This document shows, one piece after another, positions 24,923 through 35,598 of a DNA stretch of 64,000 bases; within the stretch, counting starts at the first letter, position 1, and each line of letters opens with the position of its first letter. Both the position numbers and the translations under genes were made by a program. Where the stretch lies: NCBI GenBank assembly GCA_023205875.1, contig CP060756.1:868001-932000 (forward strand), given 5' to 3'. A model generated the notes under the pieces. That model saw only the letters and a program-made list of their open reading frames with translations. It did not search any database and was not told where the DNA came from. The DNA comes from Chloropicon primus. Lineage: Eukaryota > Chlorophyta > Chloropicophyceae > Chloropicales > Chloropicaceae.

Positions 24923-26974
24923 CTAATTCACAACCAATACACGTTTTCCGTCACGCTCCTCTACCTTTAGAGATTGAAAGTAAGCGGGGGGCCACGGAAG
25001 GTCTCTGTCCTCAAGCAACCGAACCATTTCTTTCAGGGGTTCGACGGTTCCCGCATCTAAATTCTGTTTCAACTCCCCATAGCTTTCGGACATCGTTTTA
25101 GAAGTGTCCCTCTCGTATCCCAGACCAATGAGCCACATCGCCATGGCCAGGGAGTTCTTGTAGATGTTCCCCGTCATCGTCAAAGGGCTGTTAGCGTTCA
25201 GAAAGTCGAAGGCTGCCTTGGGACCGACATTCATCGTGAGTGTTGGGATGTACTGCGCTGCTCCAGAAGCTGTTGCCCTTACCAGTGGCCATCCGCCCCA
25301 TTCCCCCTCAAGATCCATGAGCCTGATCTTCAGCTCCTCTACCAATGCTCTCATTTCCTTCAGCCTTTCGTCCCTTGCCCGTGAAAAATCTATCCTTCCA
25401 TGTTTCGCTGAACGAAAATGCTCCCACATGCTAACAAACATCTCATGAAGCTCCTTCGTGGTCATCGCGCAATATTCTCGAGCTGCTCCCTCTCTGCGTG
25501 CACTTCGTTCTTCGTCTTGAATCATCGTCTCTTCGTGAGCCCACTCTCTAACGAGCTTCATTCCGACATCCGTCGGTGCCTTGGTTTCTTTTCCATCCTT
25601 TTCTTCCTTCTCGCGAAGCAACTTGTACAATAGAGCACTGAACTTGGTGCCCTCAGGGTCGTCCCCCCCTCCCTCCCTCTCCACGCCCTTCCTCACGCGG
25701 AGAGGCAGGGGCTTCAAATTGTGGACCTTCAACAACCGCCCCAAAACAGGCATCGGTTGTACTTTCCCGCGGTCGATCTGGCCTTCCAGCTTCTTGATGC
25801 CCTTTCGAAGCCCATCGGTCTTGTCACATCGATTATAACCCAAGCCCGCTATGAGCCAACACGCGATGTGGTCTCTTTTGTACACGTTGTGCTTCCCATC
25901 CTTATGAGCCATCAGAAGAGCTTTGGTCACCTCGGGCCCGAGATAAAACGAAAGGATAGGGACGTACGCGTCGTACAATGGATCCCCTACCGAGAAGTGC
26001 TCCACACCTCCTTTGACTTCAGGATTTTTCGACAGAAGCTCGTCCAGCAGATATAGGGCACCTTGCGCTTGTCTCTCCACTTCCTCGTCCCTCTCCCCCC
26101 GGACTTCAAGCCACTTCCAGAACTTCATGAACTTGCTCCAAAGGTCGCGCTTGCTAGCCTTCTGACACTTAGCTTCCGTTTCTCGTTGAAAAGTCTTTCT
26201 TGCTGCTGCCCTCCTCGAAGCCTCTTGTCTCAAACCCATCTCAGTTGCATCGACTGTGTGGAGAGCACCTCGCACAAGTGATCCTGCTATACCATCCTCC
26301 TTCTTTCCACACAGCACACAAGGGCAGCCTCGGCCGCCAATTTCGCTTTCGTCTCCTGCTGGTTGGACCTCTGGAGCAGTGGCGGTTCGATCAGGGACAA
26401 TATACGCTATTTGGTCTCCTCCAGCAGTACTGGGTGGAGGTGGTGTGTGGTTGCCTTGCCTCGACTGCTGTTGCCCTGGCACAGTTTCCGGCACGCGGCC
26501 ACCAGGTACACTCACAGGCGCCTCACCTTGCGCAACACCAGCAGCAGGGTTCCTGTTGCTGTCCCCACGTCTTCCATCTTGGTTCGCTTGGTCAGATCGC
26601 GCCATTCCCATACTCGATTCTCGCAAGTTGGAAGCATAAGGCCAGCGCTCGATTCCAAAGTCTTCACATCTACGACGTAGAGTCTTCATGCCAAGGTTCA
26701 ACCGTCTTGCTGCTTCCTTCATAGGATACTGGTACAAGGTTTCGAGTTGCTCCTTGCTGACTTTGTACCTATTACCTCTTTTGCGTTTCCCTCCTCCAGA
26801 ACCGCCAGCACTTCGACCACTGCCCTGCACTTGGGAGACCTCAGACTCCGAGTCGGTCATGGCCTTCTCACGACGAAGGAAGTTGTAAGATTCAGGACGG
26901 GCAGGTCGTTCGATTAAGTCAGTCTTGACTCGCAAAGGCATACTGTCTCTTCTTATTACCTTCTTGTTGTTCAT
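24923..26974 (-). CDS. RWP-RK domain protein with a duplicated C-terminal domain
   Basis: A 683-residue intronless frame from the ATG at 26974. Near residues 60-115 it carries an RWP-RK DNA-binding domain: KVSKEQLETLYQYPMKEAAR, LNLGMKTLRRRCEDFGI and RWPYAS, as in plant NIN-like and algal mating/nitrogen regulators. A Gln/Pro-rich linker and a CPCVLCGKK Cys cluster follow. The rest contains two copies of a domain of about 100 residues (about 330-430 and 580-680), each with PxL-x4-GP, a hydrophobic WLI(A)GLGY core, a 15-20-residue helix ending GxVxPxxxxxRLL and a final VER. I do not recognise that domain. The gene stands alone in a lower-GC stretch. Confidence 0.75.
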   Translation of the reverse strand: MNNKKVIRRDSMPLRVKTDLIERPARPESYNFLRREKAMTDSESEVSQVQGSGRSAGGSGGGKRKRGNRYKVSKEQLETLYQYPMKEAARRLNLGMKTLRRRCEDFGIERWPYASNLRESSMGMARSDQANQDGRRGDSNRNPAAGVAQGEAPVSVPGGRVPETVPGQQQSRQGNHTPPPPSTAGGDQIAYIVPDRTATAPEVQPAGDESEIGGRGCPCVLCGKKEDGIAGSLVRGALHTVDATEMGLRQEASRRAAARKTFQRETEAKCQKASKRDLWSKFMKFWKWLEVRGERDEEVERQAQGALYLLDELLSKNPEVKGGVEHFSVGDPLYDAYVPILSFYLGPEVTKALLMAHKDGKHNVYKRDHIACWLIAGLGYNRCDKTDGLRKGIKKLEGQIDRGKVQPMPVLGRLLKVHNLKPLPLRVRKGVEREGGGDDPEGTKFSALLYKLLREKEEKDGKETKAPTDVGMKLVREWAHEETMIQDEERSARREGAAREYCAMTTKELHEMFVSMWEHFRSAKHGRIDFSRARDERLKEMRALVEELKIRLMDLEGEWGGWPLVRATASGAAQYIPTLTMNVGPKAAFDFLNANSPLTMTGNIYKNSLAMAMWLIGLGYERDTSKTMSESYGELKQNLDAGTVEPLKEMVRLLEDRDLPWPPAYFQSLKVEERDGKRVLVVN

Positions 26975-27721
26975 TCTCGAGGGCCCTGCTATGTCGTCCA
27001 CCGTGATGCCTCGAGTCACAAAGTGGCAAAGTTGCAATGTGGTGTGATGTATGAAACCACAAGCGAAGTCCTTGGTATGATCTTTGCAACGTACGTGAAA
27101 AGGTCTCTCACCGTTTTAGGTTGCTCTTCGTGCTGCTTCCACTACGTCAGCCGTCCGCTTGTTCCGTCCGCTCTGTGGCTGATTGTGTTGACAACCGTGT
27201 CATCATGACATGGATTGCTCAGCGCCAGCGCCAGCGCCATAATCACAAGGACCACACGTGGGTCACGGCGGCTAGTGGACAGGGATTCAATTAAGGAAAA
27301 GGGCTTAAAGTTTGGCTACCATTCTGCGTTACTACATTGGCATTGCAACTAACGTGGATTACAACGTCGGAAGAACTTGTAAGGAATTAAGGAAAAGATA
27401 AAACCTTCACAACCGATAAAAAATAAGATAAGATACTTGGAATCCTCTCCAGCCGTCATTCCAAAGGGATGTCTTTAAACCAATAATTAATGACTTGGTT
27501 GAAGTTTCCAATTAATGCACCTAACAACAATAGAAGTTCCTTCCATTCTGCGTTACTTTAAAGATAAGAGAACTAAAGGTAGTAATTTGCGATTGCTTAT
27601 TTGCTCAAGAACATTTCTTTTTCCCTCTAAGGATTTTGACTCGAGACACTTTAGCATGATAGACTTTTACTCAACTCGGCGACTGAAGCGGAGCACCGAA
27701 GCCTGCTAGAGCAAAAAAAAA
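26975..27721. other. Intergenic region, AT-rich, no gene seen
   Basis: About 750 bases upstream of the RWP-RK gene, noticeably AT-richer towards the right (ATAAGATAAG and TTAAGGAAAAG-type sequence). No reading frame with supporting features was found. It ends with the poly-A/T run that terminates the tRNA gene. Confidence 0.6.
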
Positions 27722-27794
27722 AGTCCACGGTGGGGATCGAACCCACGATCTTTCGCTTAGGAAGCGAACGCCTTATCCACTGGGCCACGCGGAC
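27722..27794 (-). tRNA. trnR-CCU: tRNA-Arg (CCU anticodon)
   Basis: The minus strand folds as a tRNA: acceptor GTCCGCG pairs with CGTGGAC (one G.U), D arm GCCCAGTGGATAAGGC, anticodon stem TTCGC/GCGAA with loop TTCCTAA giving anticodon CCU, and T arm GTGGG-TTCGATC-CCCAC. No intron. A run of ten T on the coding strand starts right after the acceptor stem (27722-27713), a strong Pol III terminator; the discriminator base therefore reads U. Confidence 0.95.
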
Positions 27795-28016
27795 GAGGTT
27801 TGCATTTTCTACTCTCGGCCGTACGCGGCATTTTGCACATGTGCCAAATACACGACCGAAAAATTCGACAAATTTGCCAATATACGCTCTTTCTCAGACA
27901 GAGGAGAGAGGGGATGAATTCTCTCATCGAATCTCGCGTGTCAGCCACAAAAAAGGTTCTAGCACCGACAGTTGGCACAAGAAAACCAGCAACTCTTGAA
28001 CGAACGGGCGACGACG

Positions 28017-28496
28017 ATGAAGACCGCCTCGAACGCCTCGAACGCCTCGAACGCCTCGAACGCCTCGAACGCGCAGGCCCGTCGCCGTCCCCAAGGCCGT
28101 CCCCAAGTCTCTTCTTCTTCTCAGCGTCACCGAGGTCGTCACCAGCGTCTCCCGTCAACATCCGTGTTGACGTCCAACCTGCTCAAGGCGACGTCGGACC
28201 TGGCGTGGTTCGAGAACGTGGCGGGCCGTGCGGCGATGCTTGGGTTCCTGAACGCCGTGTACCTGGAGGGCGTGACGGGGAGCGGCGTTTTCACCACCAC
28301 CACCACCCCCGCGTCGCCTCCCCTGGCCCTGGGCCTGGCCCTCGCGATCGCCCTGGGCTGCGCCTCCCGGGCCCTCAAGCCCTCCCCCGTGGACGTGGAG
28401 GACAGCTTCGCGACCTTCGTCGCGAGCTCCCCCCAGGGCAAGTCCCAGCTTGAGGTCGTGTTGGACAAGGTCATCGACGAGGTCGTCCGCCTCTGA
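28017..28496 (+). CDS. Single-helix light-harvesting-like (OHP/HLIP-type) chloroplast protein
   Basis: A 159-residue protein. The segment WFENVAGRAAMLGFLNAVYL followed by EGVTGSG matches the chlorophyll-binding helix consensus ExxxGRxAMxGF of LHC-family one-helix and HLIP proteins, which bind pigment and protect photosystems during assembly or light stress in thylakoids. A second hydrophobic stretch (LALGLALAIALGCA) follows, so it might span the membrane twice. The Ser/Arg-rich N-terminus after five NAS triplets (a 9-base tandem repeat, about 28024-28074) looks like a transit peptide. The ATG at 28017 begins just before that repeat. Tail-to-tail with the next gene, 118 bases apart. Confidence 0.75.
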   Translation: MKTASNASNASNASNASNAQARRRPQGRPQVSSSSQRHRGRHQRLPSTSVLTSNLLKATSDLAWFENVAGRAAMLGFLNAVYLEGVTGSGVFTTTTTPASPPLALGLALAIALGCASRALKPSPVDVEDSFATFVASSPQGKSQLEVVLDKVIDEVVRL

Positions 28497-28614
28497 CGAA
28501 CTTTTTGCAGCCGTTTTTTTTGTTTGTGTATGTAACTTTTACTGTATACTGTACAATTTTTGAGTATTACTGTCCTCCTCCTCTTACTGTCCTTCTCCAT
28601 TCCAATCCCTCTCA

Positions 28615-31600
28615 TCAAAGGATCATCATCCCCCGCTTCTCCCTCCTCCTCTCCGCAAAGTACTGCAGGACCGCGAAGCAGATCCCGGCGATGGCCTGGA
28701 CCCGCACCTCGTCCAGGGTCGTGGCCAAAATCGCCACGAGGTTCAGGGGCGTCCCCACGATGGTCACCACGCTCCCCAGCAGCCCCCCGCCCCTCCACAG
28801 GAACTTGCAGAACTCGAGGTGGTTGGGCAGGGTGAGGAGGATGCTCGCCAGGTTCAGGGCGACCGACCACGCCCCCCCCCCTCCCCCTCCTCTCCTCCCA
28901 AGTCCTCCCAAGATCTCCCCGAAAGCCTTGCTCGTCAGCACGAGGGGGACGCTCGCGGCCACGGGGGCGTACCTCTGGGCCTCCCTCATGCCGGAGAACA
29001 GCAAGCCGTCCCGGTTCAGCAGGAGAAGGATGGGGCACAGCATGAACACGGCGTACGAGGAGCGGGTCAGGCCGCCGCCCTCCTGCCTGCCCTCCCGGAA
29101 CAGCAGGAGCCACAGCACGAAGGTCTCCACGGTGGCGACGTTCCCGATCAGGCCGACCCTGGCCTCCTCGGCCCGGGATCTCCCATTGATGCCGCCGCTC
29201 AGCTTGAGCTTGATCGAGAACGCCACGATCATCATGTAGCACACGTGGCTCACCAGGAGGCCCACCCGGAGGTCCGCCTCCAGGTCCCTCTCCACGTCCA
29301 CGTAGAGCCTGACGTCGTCCGTCTCCACCCTCTTCGGGGGACACGCCCAGGTGAGGCCCAGGCTGGCGGGCAGCATCAAGACCAGCAGGAGGAACAGGCG
29401 GAAGGCGGCCTTGGTCCCCCTGGACATGTGAACCAGGGCCAGGACGAGGAGGCACAAGCAGGTGGTGAGCCCCGCGACAAGCTGCATCAGGCCGTAGCCC
29501 GGGAAGAGCTCGAAGGAGATGTACGACCCGATCCCCGCGCCAGAGAGAAGGGCGAGGGACACCCTGAGGAGGAGGTCGCTCCCCCCCCTCCCGCCGCCCC
29601 CGACCCCGAGGCTGCCCAGCCCGGAGATCACCGCGACCACCAGAAGCCACTTGGGCCAGTGCTCCCGCCTCTGCACGAGGTCGCCGTAGATCGCCACGTC
29701 GTCCGCCTCGTGCTCTGGCCTGTGGTCCGAGTCCCAGAGGCGGGGGCAGAGCTCGAATGGCAGCCTGGGGCACCTGGCCCCCCCGGCGATCGGCATCGGC
29801 GGCCTCACAAGGGCGATGACCAGCCCGGAGGCCAGGACCGAGATGACCAGCCTGCGGCCCGCTTGGCTGAAGGGGAAGTGGGCCCTCAGCATGGGAACGC
29901 AGGCAGCGCTCGAGCCGATGAGGAGGGACCCCACCAGGAGGCCCTCGTTCGGCCTCGACCCCAGGAGGGCCTGGAGGACATCGAAGACCGTGAACCTGGC
30001 GTAAAGCACGGCGAGGGCGATGGAGGCCGCGTGGCAGACCCCCTGCCACTCCCGCATCTTGATCCTCCCGGAGGACGACGCCCTCCCGTGGTGGCCGGGC
30101 CTCCCCCACGCGGCCGGGGCGTCCCTCCCGGCCCTCCTGTACAGCTGGACGGGGGCCGTGACCGCCATGAGGACCACGGTGCAGGGCACCACGAGGTGGG
30201 ACTCGTGCAGGGCGAGCATGGAGACCTTCGCCGCCAGGATGCACTGCAGCAGCCAGGACGCCAAGTTCCCGAGCTTCCCTGACTGCTGGAGGGTCCTGAC
30301 CGCCCCGATGCCCAGGCCGCTCGTGAGCAGGACCAGGTAGGGCGGGTAGGTGAAGTCCCCCTCGTCGTACCGGCTCAGTCTCGAGCCGAAGACCATCCCC
30401 CTCTCGAGGTACGTCAGCAGGACGCTCTGGAGGACCAGCACGGAGGCGAGGAGCCCCCCCCCCCCCAGCCTGCAGATGACGATCCCGGGGACGAGGGACG
30501 AGAGCACCAGGCAGAGGGTGAGGAGGGTGCAGAGCTCCGTCATCCGCAGGGCCCCGGTGGTGACGTCGAGGTACCAGAAGTTCTCCCTGAGGAACCAGGC
30601 CACTGTGCCCGTGAGCCCGGCGACAAAGACGAGGTAGTCCCTGAAGAGCCTGGACTCGACGAAGAGGACGAGCCCGGCGGCGCAGGTCAGGGCCGCCACG
30701 AGCGCCAGGGTCGACATCCCCAGGGCCAGGCAGCCCGCTGTGATGCTGAGGATGAAGACCACGCCGACCCAAGAAGGCAGGACCGCGAAGTTGTCCTCCA
30801 GGGTCTGGGAGAAGTTGACGTCGAACTTCTCCTTCATTTTAGCAGAGTCGGAGACGATGAGGAAGTTCACCAGCGCCGCCCCGCCCCCGCTGAGCGCCAG
30901 GGTGATCGCGATGTAGTTCCACGGGGCCGGCAGGTGGATGTACTGGGAGAAGCTCCTGAACACGACCCTCCCCTCGAGCCCCAGAACCAGGGCGACGAGG
31001 GCCACGTTCGCTAGGGCCACCCTCACCGCGAACACCCCGTCCATGGACAGGCCCGACCACCACAGCAACCCACCCCTCTGGGCTCCCGTCGTCCGTGGGG
31101 AGTACACCGCCAGGTACATCAGCGGGACGCCAAGGAGAAGGAGCAGGGACCACAGGTGCGTGGCCGAGCTCGCCAGGGAGGCCGCTGGCCAAATCTCGGG
31201 CGAGTGCAGGACCAGGTAGAGCAGCCAGGGCACGGCGAGCAAGGCCCCCGTGCAGACCTTTGCGTCGTCCCTCTGCACCACCAGCCCCACCTCGAAGCCC
31301 CCCTTCTTTCCCGGCCTCGCCGGCCCCTTGACGAACGAGCTCGGCATCGGGCTCGAGAAGAACGCCTTGTGCAGCAGCAGGGAGCACGCCAGGCAGTAGA
31401 ACGGCGCCTGGCCGCTCCCCACCGCGGCGATGAGGCCTTGGGCGACCAGGACCAGAGACACCAGGGGGGACGCGGTCATGACGAGCTTCTCCATCGCCAG
31501 CGTCGCGGCAGGGTGCTGCACCTGAACCCACTTGAACCTGGAAAGCAGGGAAAGCCGGTCAGTCCGAGATCTCACCTAAAACCTAGTTTCTCGTTCTCGT

Positions 31601-31970
31601 CTATCTAAACCTCATTCGCAAACACTTACTGTATCGTCGCCCAGAACCCCACGAGCGTGAAGAGCTGAGCCTCCGCCACCAGCGTGAACAGCGCCTCCAG
31701 GCTGACCACCGTCTCCCTCGCTCTGGCATCAACCCCTGCCAGCACCGCCAGGACGCTCCCCGCGAACCCCATCACGAGGGTCACCCAGACCCCAAAGAAC
31801 GTGGCCTCCTTGGCCCCGCTCAGGTCCAGTATCGTCGTCGTCAGCACTCCCACTATTCCCACCGCCGCCACCATCTGGTGCGCGAACCCGAGGGTCGCCG
31901 CAAGCGCCGGCACGAGCGCAAGCCCCGCATTCCCATTATACCTGAACGCTCCCGTACCGAACTTCGTCAT
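28615..31970 (-). CDS. Large polytopic membrane protein of unknown function, two exons
   Basis: A 1087-residue protein: exon 1 is 31970-31630, exon 2 is 31537-28615, joined through a 92-base GT-AG intron (junction WATIQFKWVQVQHPA). Hydrophobicity by eye gives at least twenty membrane spans over the full length, with few long soluble loops; one loop (WPKWLLVV preceded by DVAIYGDLVQRREH) and a Gly-rich run near the C-terminus break the pattern. I see no transporter signature that I can name, no ATP-binding motif and no clear signal peptide. It shares a 101-base two-way promoter with the codanin-like gene. An 877-codon frame on the same strand inside it is a shadow. Confidence 0.7.
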
Positions 31971-32071
31971 CTCTCCACTCCACCACTCTCTCTCCCTCCT
32001 CCCCTCCTCTCCGGCGCGCCACCCCTCAAGCTTTTGGTTCGCACAAATTGACAGACGGGGAAGGAGCGAGC

Positions 32072-32099
32072 ATGAAGCCCTCGAGGGGGAGAGAGAGAC

Positions 32100-32131
<32 letters not shown>

Positions 32132-35100
32132 GACAACGACGACGACGACGACGACAAGGGCAACGAGGGTTGGCGCCAGGGGACGTCTCTTTCTTCTTCT
32201 TCTTCTTTTTCTTCTTCTTCGTCGTCGGTGACGTACTCGTCCATGACGAGCAAGAGGAACAACGGAAAGGGGGGGAGGAGCAAGAGGATCACACCAACGC
32301 CCTCGCTGCCGAGGGAAAGGAAGCCAGCCAACTCTCTGTTTGTGACGGCCGCGACCGAGGATTACGGTGGGAGCCCGAGGAGCAGTGAAGTGCAGAGGCG
32401 GAGGCAGATGTTCGACGAGATATCGGGGGTCGAGGTCCCCTCAGTCTCTTTCGCGACTGCCACCTCGAACGACGCCAAGCAGAGCTTGGACGAGGCCACG
32501 AGCAAGCTGTCTCGCTGGTTCGGGGTCGGTGGGGGGGCTGGCAAGGCCAAGGAGCACGCCGCCCACCTCACGTCGTCCGCCTGCAACATCTTGAACGAGC
32601 TGACCCTGCTGTGCGAGGCCATCGCGGGAGGGGGCAAGTGGTCGGAGTACGCCTGCTCGGTCCTCGAGGAGGCCCTGCCCCTGACCCTTGAGCTCGGACC
32701 CCGGGCGCTGGAAGCGCTGGCCGAGTCGACCGCGGTGTCCCCCGGGCTGAGGAGCTCGATTAAGGACAAGCTCGACTCCCTCGTGGACCTGACGAACTAC
32801 TCGCCGTGGGGGCGCAAGCCCATGGAGCTTCCCCCCATGGTCCTCCCCGGCGGAGAGACGAGGCCGCTGAACGTGATGCCGGAGGAGGCAAAGAGGCTGA
32901 AGAACAGGGAAGAGGCGAGGGACAAGTTCGTTAGCATTCTGGGGAGCCTGCAGGAGTTTCTGGCGAGGAACGAGCTTCTGAACGGCCGCAACAATGATTA
33001 CGAGGCCTTGCACACCAAAGTCAGGGCCTTCACGACCACGCTTCACATCGACAACATCCAGTGGTTCTCGCAGCTCTTCATGGAGAGGATTCTGCAGACG
33101 GCGTCGATGGGAGAGATGGACGAGGAGGTCGTCGTCCTGGCGAACGCTGACCCTTCTAAGATGCGGCGACTACACCAGAGAATGACCCTCTCTCACGTCC
33201 GAGGAAAGAACCAGCGGGGGGGGACCTTCGGCATCCCAGATTACAGGGGGTCAAAGGCCTCGGAGAACGCTCCGGGCGCGTCGCAGAGGAGCCACCACCA
33301 CCACCACCACCGGGTGACCACTCAACTGAATGGCACCCCGGGGATGGAGCTTGTCAGCACGGTGCTGAACAACTTCCCGACGAACCTCAGAATCTACATG
33401 CTCTTCCTGCTAATCGCCGACAGTCAGAGGCTGAACGAGCAGCTCGAGTCCAAGATGCTCCGTCGACTTTTCGATATCGCGACTTGGCTTATGTCCTCCC
33501 CCCTCCCGTCGGACGTGAGCGAGCGCCTGCTTTCTTGCAAGTCCCTCGCCCTCTTCGTGGGGTACTTCACGTTCTGTTCAAAGGACAAGGCTTGCGTTCT
33601 TCCCGAGGATGTTTTGGGGCGCTTGCTGGAGGCAAGCGGCGATGATCACGGCCGCTTCTTTCTCAAGCACCCCCCAGTGCTGGACGTGTGCGACCTTATA
33701 GACCGATCGTCGAGCCAGGGGTCGCTGCCGTTCACGCTGCCGTGGCTGGCAGACTACCTTCGATTCGGAAAGTACAGTGACAACGGCCGCAACGACGAGG
33801 TGAGGAAAGCTTTGGGCCGACTTTGGAACATTCGCTCCGCTCTTTCGGGGGAGAACCAGAAGGTGGTCCACAGCACGGCTACCCTGTGCATGAGGGTTTG
33901 CTTGGACACCCTCTTTGAGGAGTGGGGCATCAATCCCCAGGACGACAAGGTGGTACAATTCTTCAACGGGCTGGAGGGTTCGGATGCCGCCTTTGCTGGG
34001 AACCTGGACATGGCGAACAAAGCCATGGATCAAAAGGGCGTGCAGGCTTGCTGCCCAGAGCTTGACGACCTCGCAGCAGTCATCAGTCGAAAATCCCTGA
34101 GTGCATCGCACGCGAAGAAGTCTTTGCGCAAGATCACACCTGTCAGTCCAGCCTACGCCGGATCGAGCAAGGCCGTGCCCACCACCAGCGAGGCCAACGA
34201 CAGCATGAGCAAACTGAAGGTGGCCTTGATTGGCAGGGAAGACACCAAATTGCAGGGCGAGAAAGCCTTGACCCTGCAGAGGGCGATGCTCGGCCGGTAT
34301 CCTGAGTTGAAGAATGTCATCGACTTTGTCGTGGACGCTGTTGCAAGGAATGCGGTGGACAACGTGATCGGCACAAATGTCAGGGAAGAGTGCACACGAA
34401 TCGTTCACTCCAGTGACGTTGCCAGATGCAACGATGAGAAGCACAAGAGCAAATGCTATCACTCCATTGCCATGGCCTCTGCGGGGGAAATCAAGTCTTA
34501 TGTGACCGAGAAAGTGCACACTGCCCTGGTGGTGTTGATTCCTGCCAACACAGACGCCCAAGTTGCGGACTGTGCGGTGAGGATCGGCACAGAGGCATCT
34601 TTGACCACGGCAGCGAAGCGTCTCCTTGACCGCATCCCTATCGAGTATCAAAAGTGCGTCAAAGAGAAGATAAAAGGATGCTCGGACATTGCGAAGAAGA
34701 TGCTCAGCATGTCTCCACTTCCCTGGTTGAGCGACAACGTGTCGAAAGACCTCGCAGGCACGGCCACTCGCATTGTTGAGACGTTCCGGGTCTGCTGGCT
34801 GGCTGATGCGCAAGAAGACGGCCTTCTCAAGAAGGTGCAGGGCCTCGCCTTTCAACTCAATTTTGGTGCCATGCGCACCAAGGCAGAAATGTTTCCCCTG
34901 CTCCCAAAGGTCAGCACGTACCACTCGCTGTGGAGGAGCGATTGCTCGATCTCCGAGGCCCTGCAAGTGCTTGGTTACATCTGGAATGACGTGACCTTTC
35001 TCTGCCATGCCATGGATTCCGCGGGCGATGCCTCCGGACGGAAAGACCAGCTGTTTTCTTGCATCAAAGCGAATCTCTTGGATCAATTGAAGTTCGGAAG

Positions 35101-35479
35101 TGAGCAGCCAAACGTTCACTTTGGCTTGGGTGTGGCTGCACAGTTGGCCGACGCCTGCATTTTCCACGCGGAAGACCTCCTGGACAGTGCAGCCATGCAC
35201 TCTGCCCAGTTCTGCACGGCGAAGCTTCTATCTTTCCTGGTTGGTTCCGGCTCGCTGCACCCCAGGAGTTTGCAAGGAATTCTGGTGAGGCTCTTGGATG
35301 AGCCCCAGCGCATCTGCGAATACAAGAGAGGGCTGGGCCCTCCCAAGCTGGAGCAGCTCCAGAACTTTGTAGCAAAGTGCTTGCAGGAAGAATCCTTGGC
35401 GAAAGATCGGGTCCATTTTGCCCAGATTCTTCCGAAACTGCCTCTCAGAATGATGCAGCAGGAGAGTTTCGTTGCGTGA
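32072..35479 (+). CDS. Codanin-1-like protein (tentative)
   Basis: A 1135-residue intronless protein. The N-terminus is low-complexity (a run of DN/D repeats encoded by GACAAC, then Ser and poly-Phe/Ser), with a His run SHHHHHHR near residue 410. The middle carries ALFVGYFTFCS and, about 90 residues later, LPFTLPWLADYLRFGKY, which resemble the F-LAFLxF and LPWLVEFL segments of codanin-1, the ASF1-binding chromatin/splicing-related factor with a plant homologue. The C-terminal half is helical and rich in Lys. The match is by remembered pattern, so the name is tentative; it could be another large helical scaffold. The ATG at 32072 is the first Met in frame. Confidence 0.5.
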
Positions 35480-35598
35480 TGCTCTCAAAATGTATCGTTA
35501 CAAAAACGTCCGAAGTCCTCCTCATGATCGTTTTTAACTTGAAAGTATATAAGTTATTTTTGTATTATTGTGTACATACAAAGTGGCGTTGCTGGGCC

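Noticed and set aside
28139-30772. An 877-codon minus-strand frame and a 487-codon plus-strand frame inside the polytopic membrane gene
   Set aside because: Pro/Arg/Gly-rich shadows of a GC-rich gene; the frame giving regular membrane spans and a clean intron is the real one.
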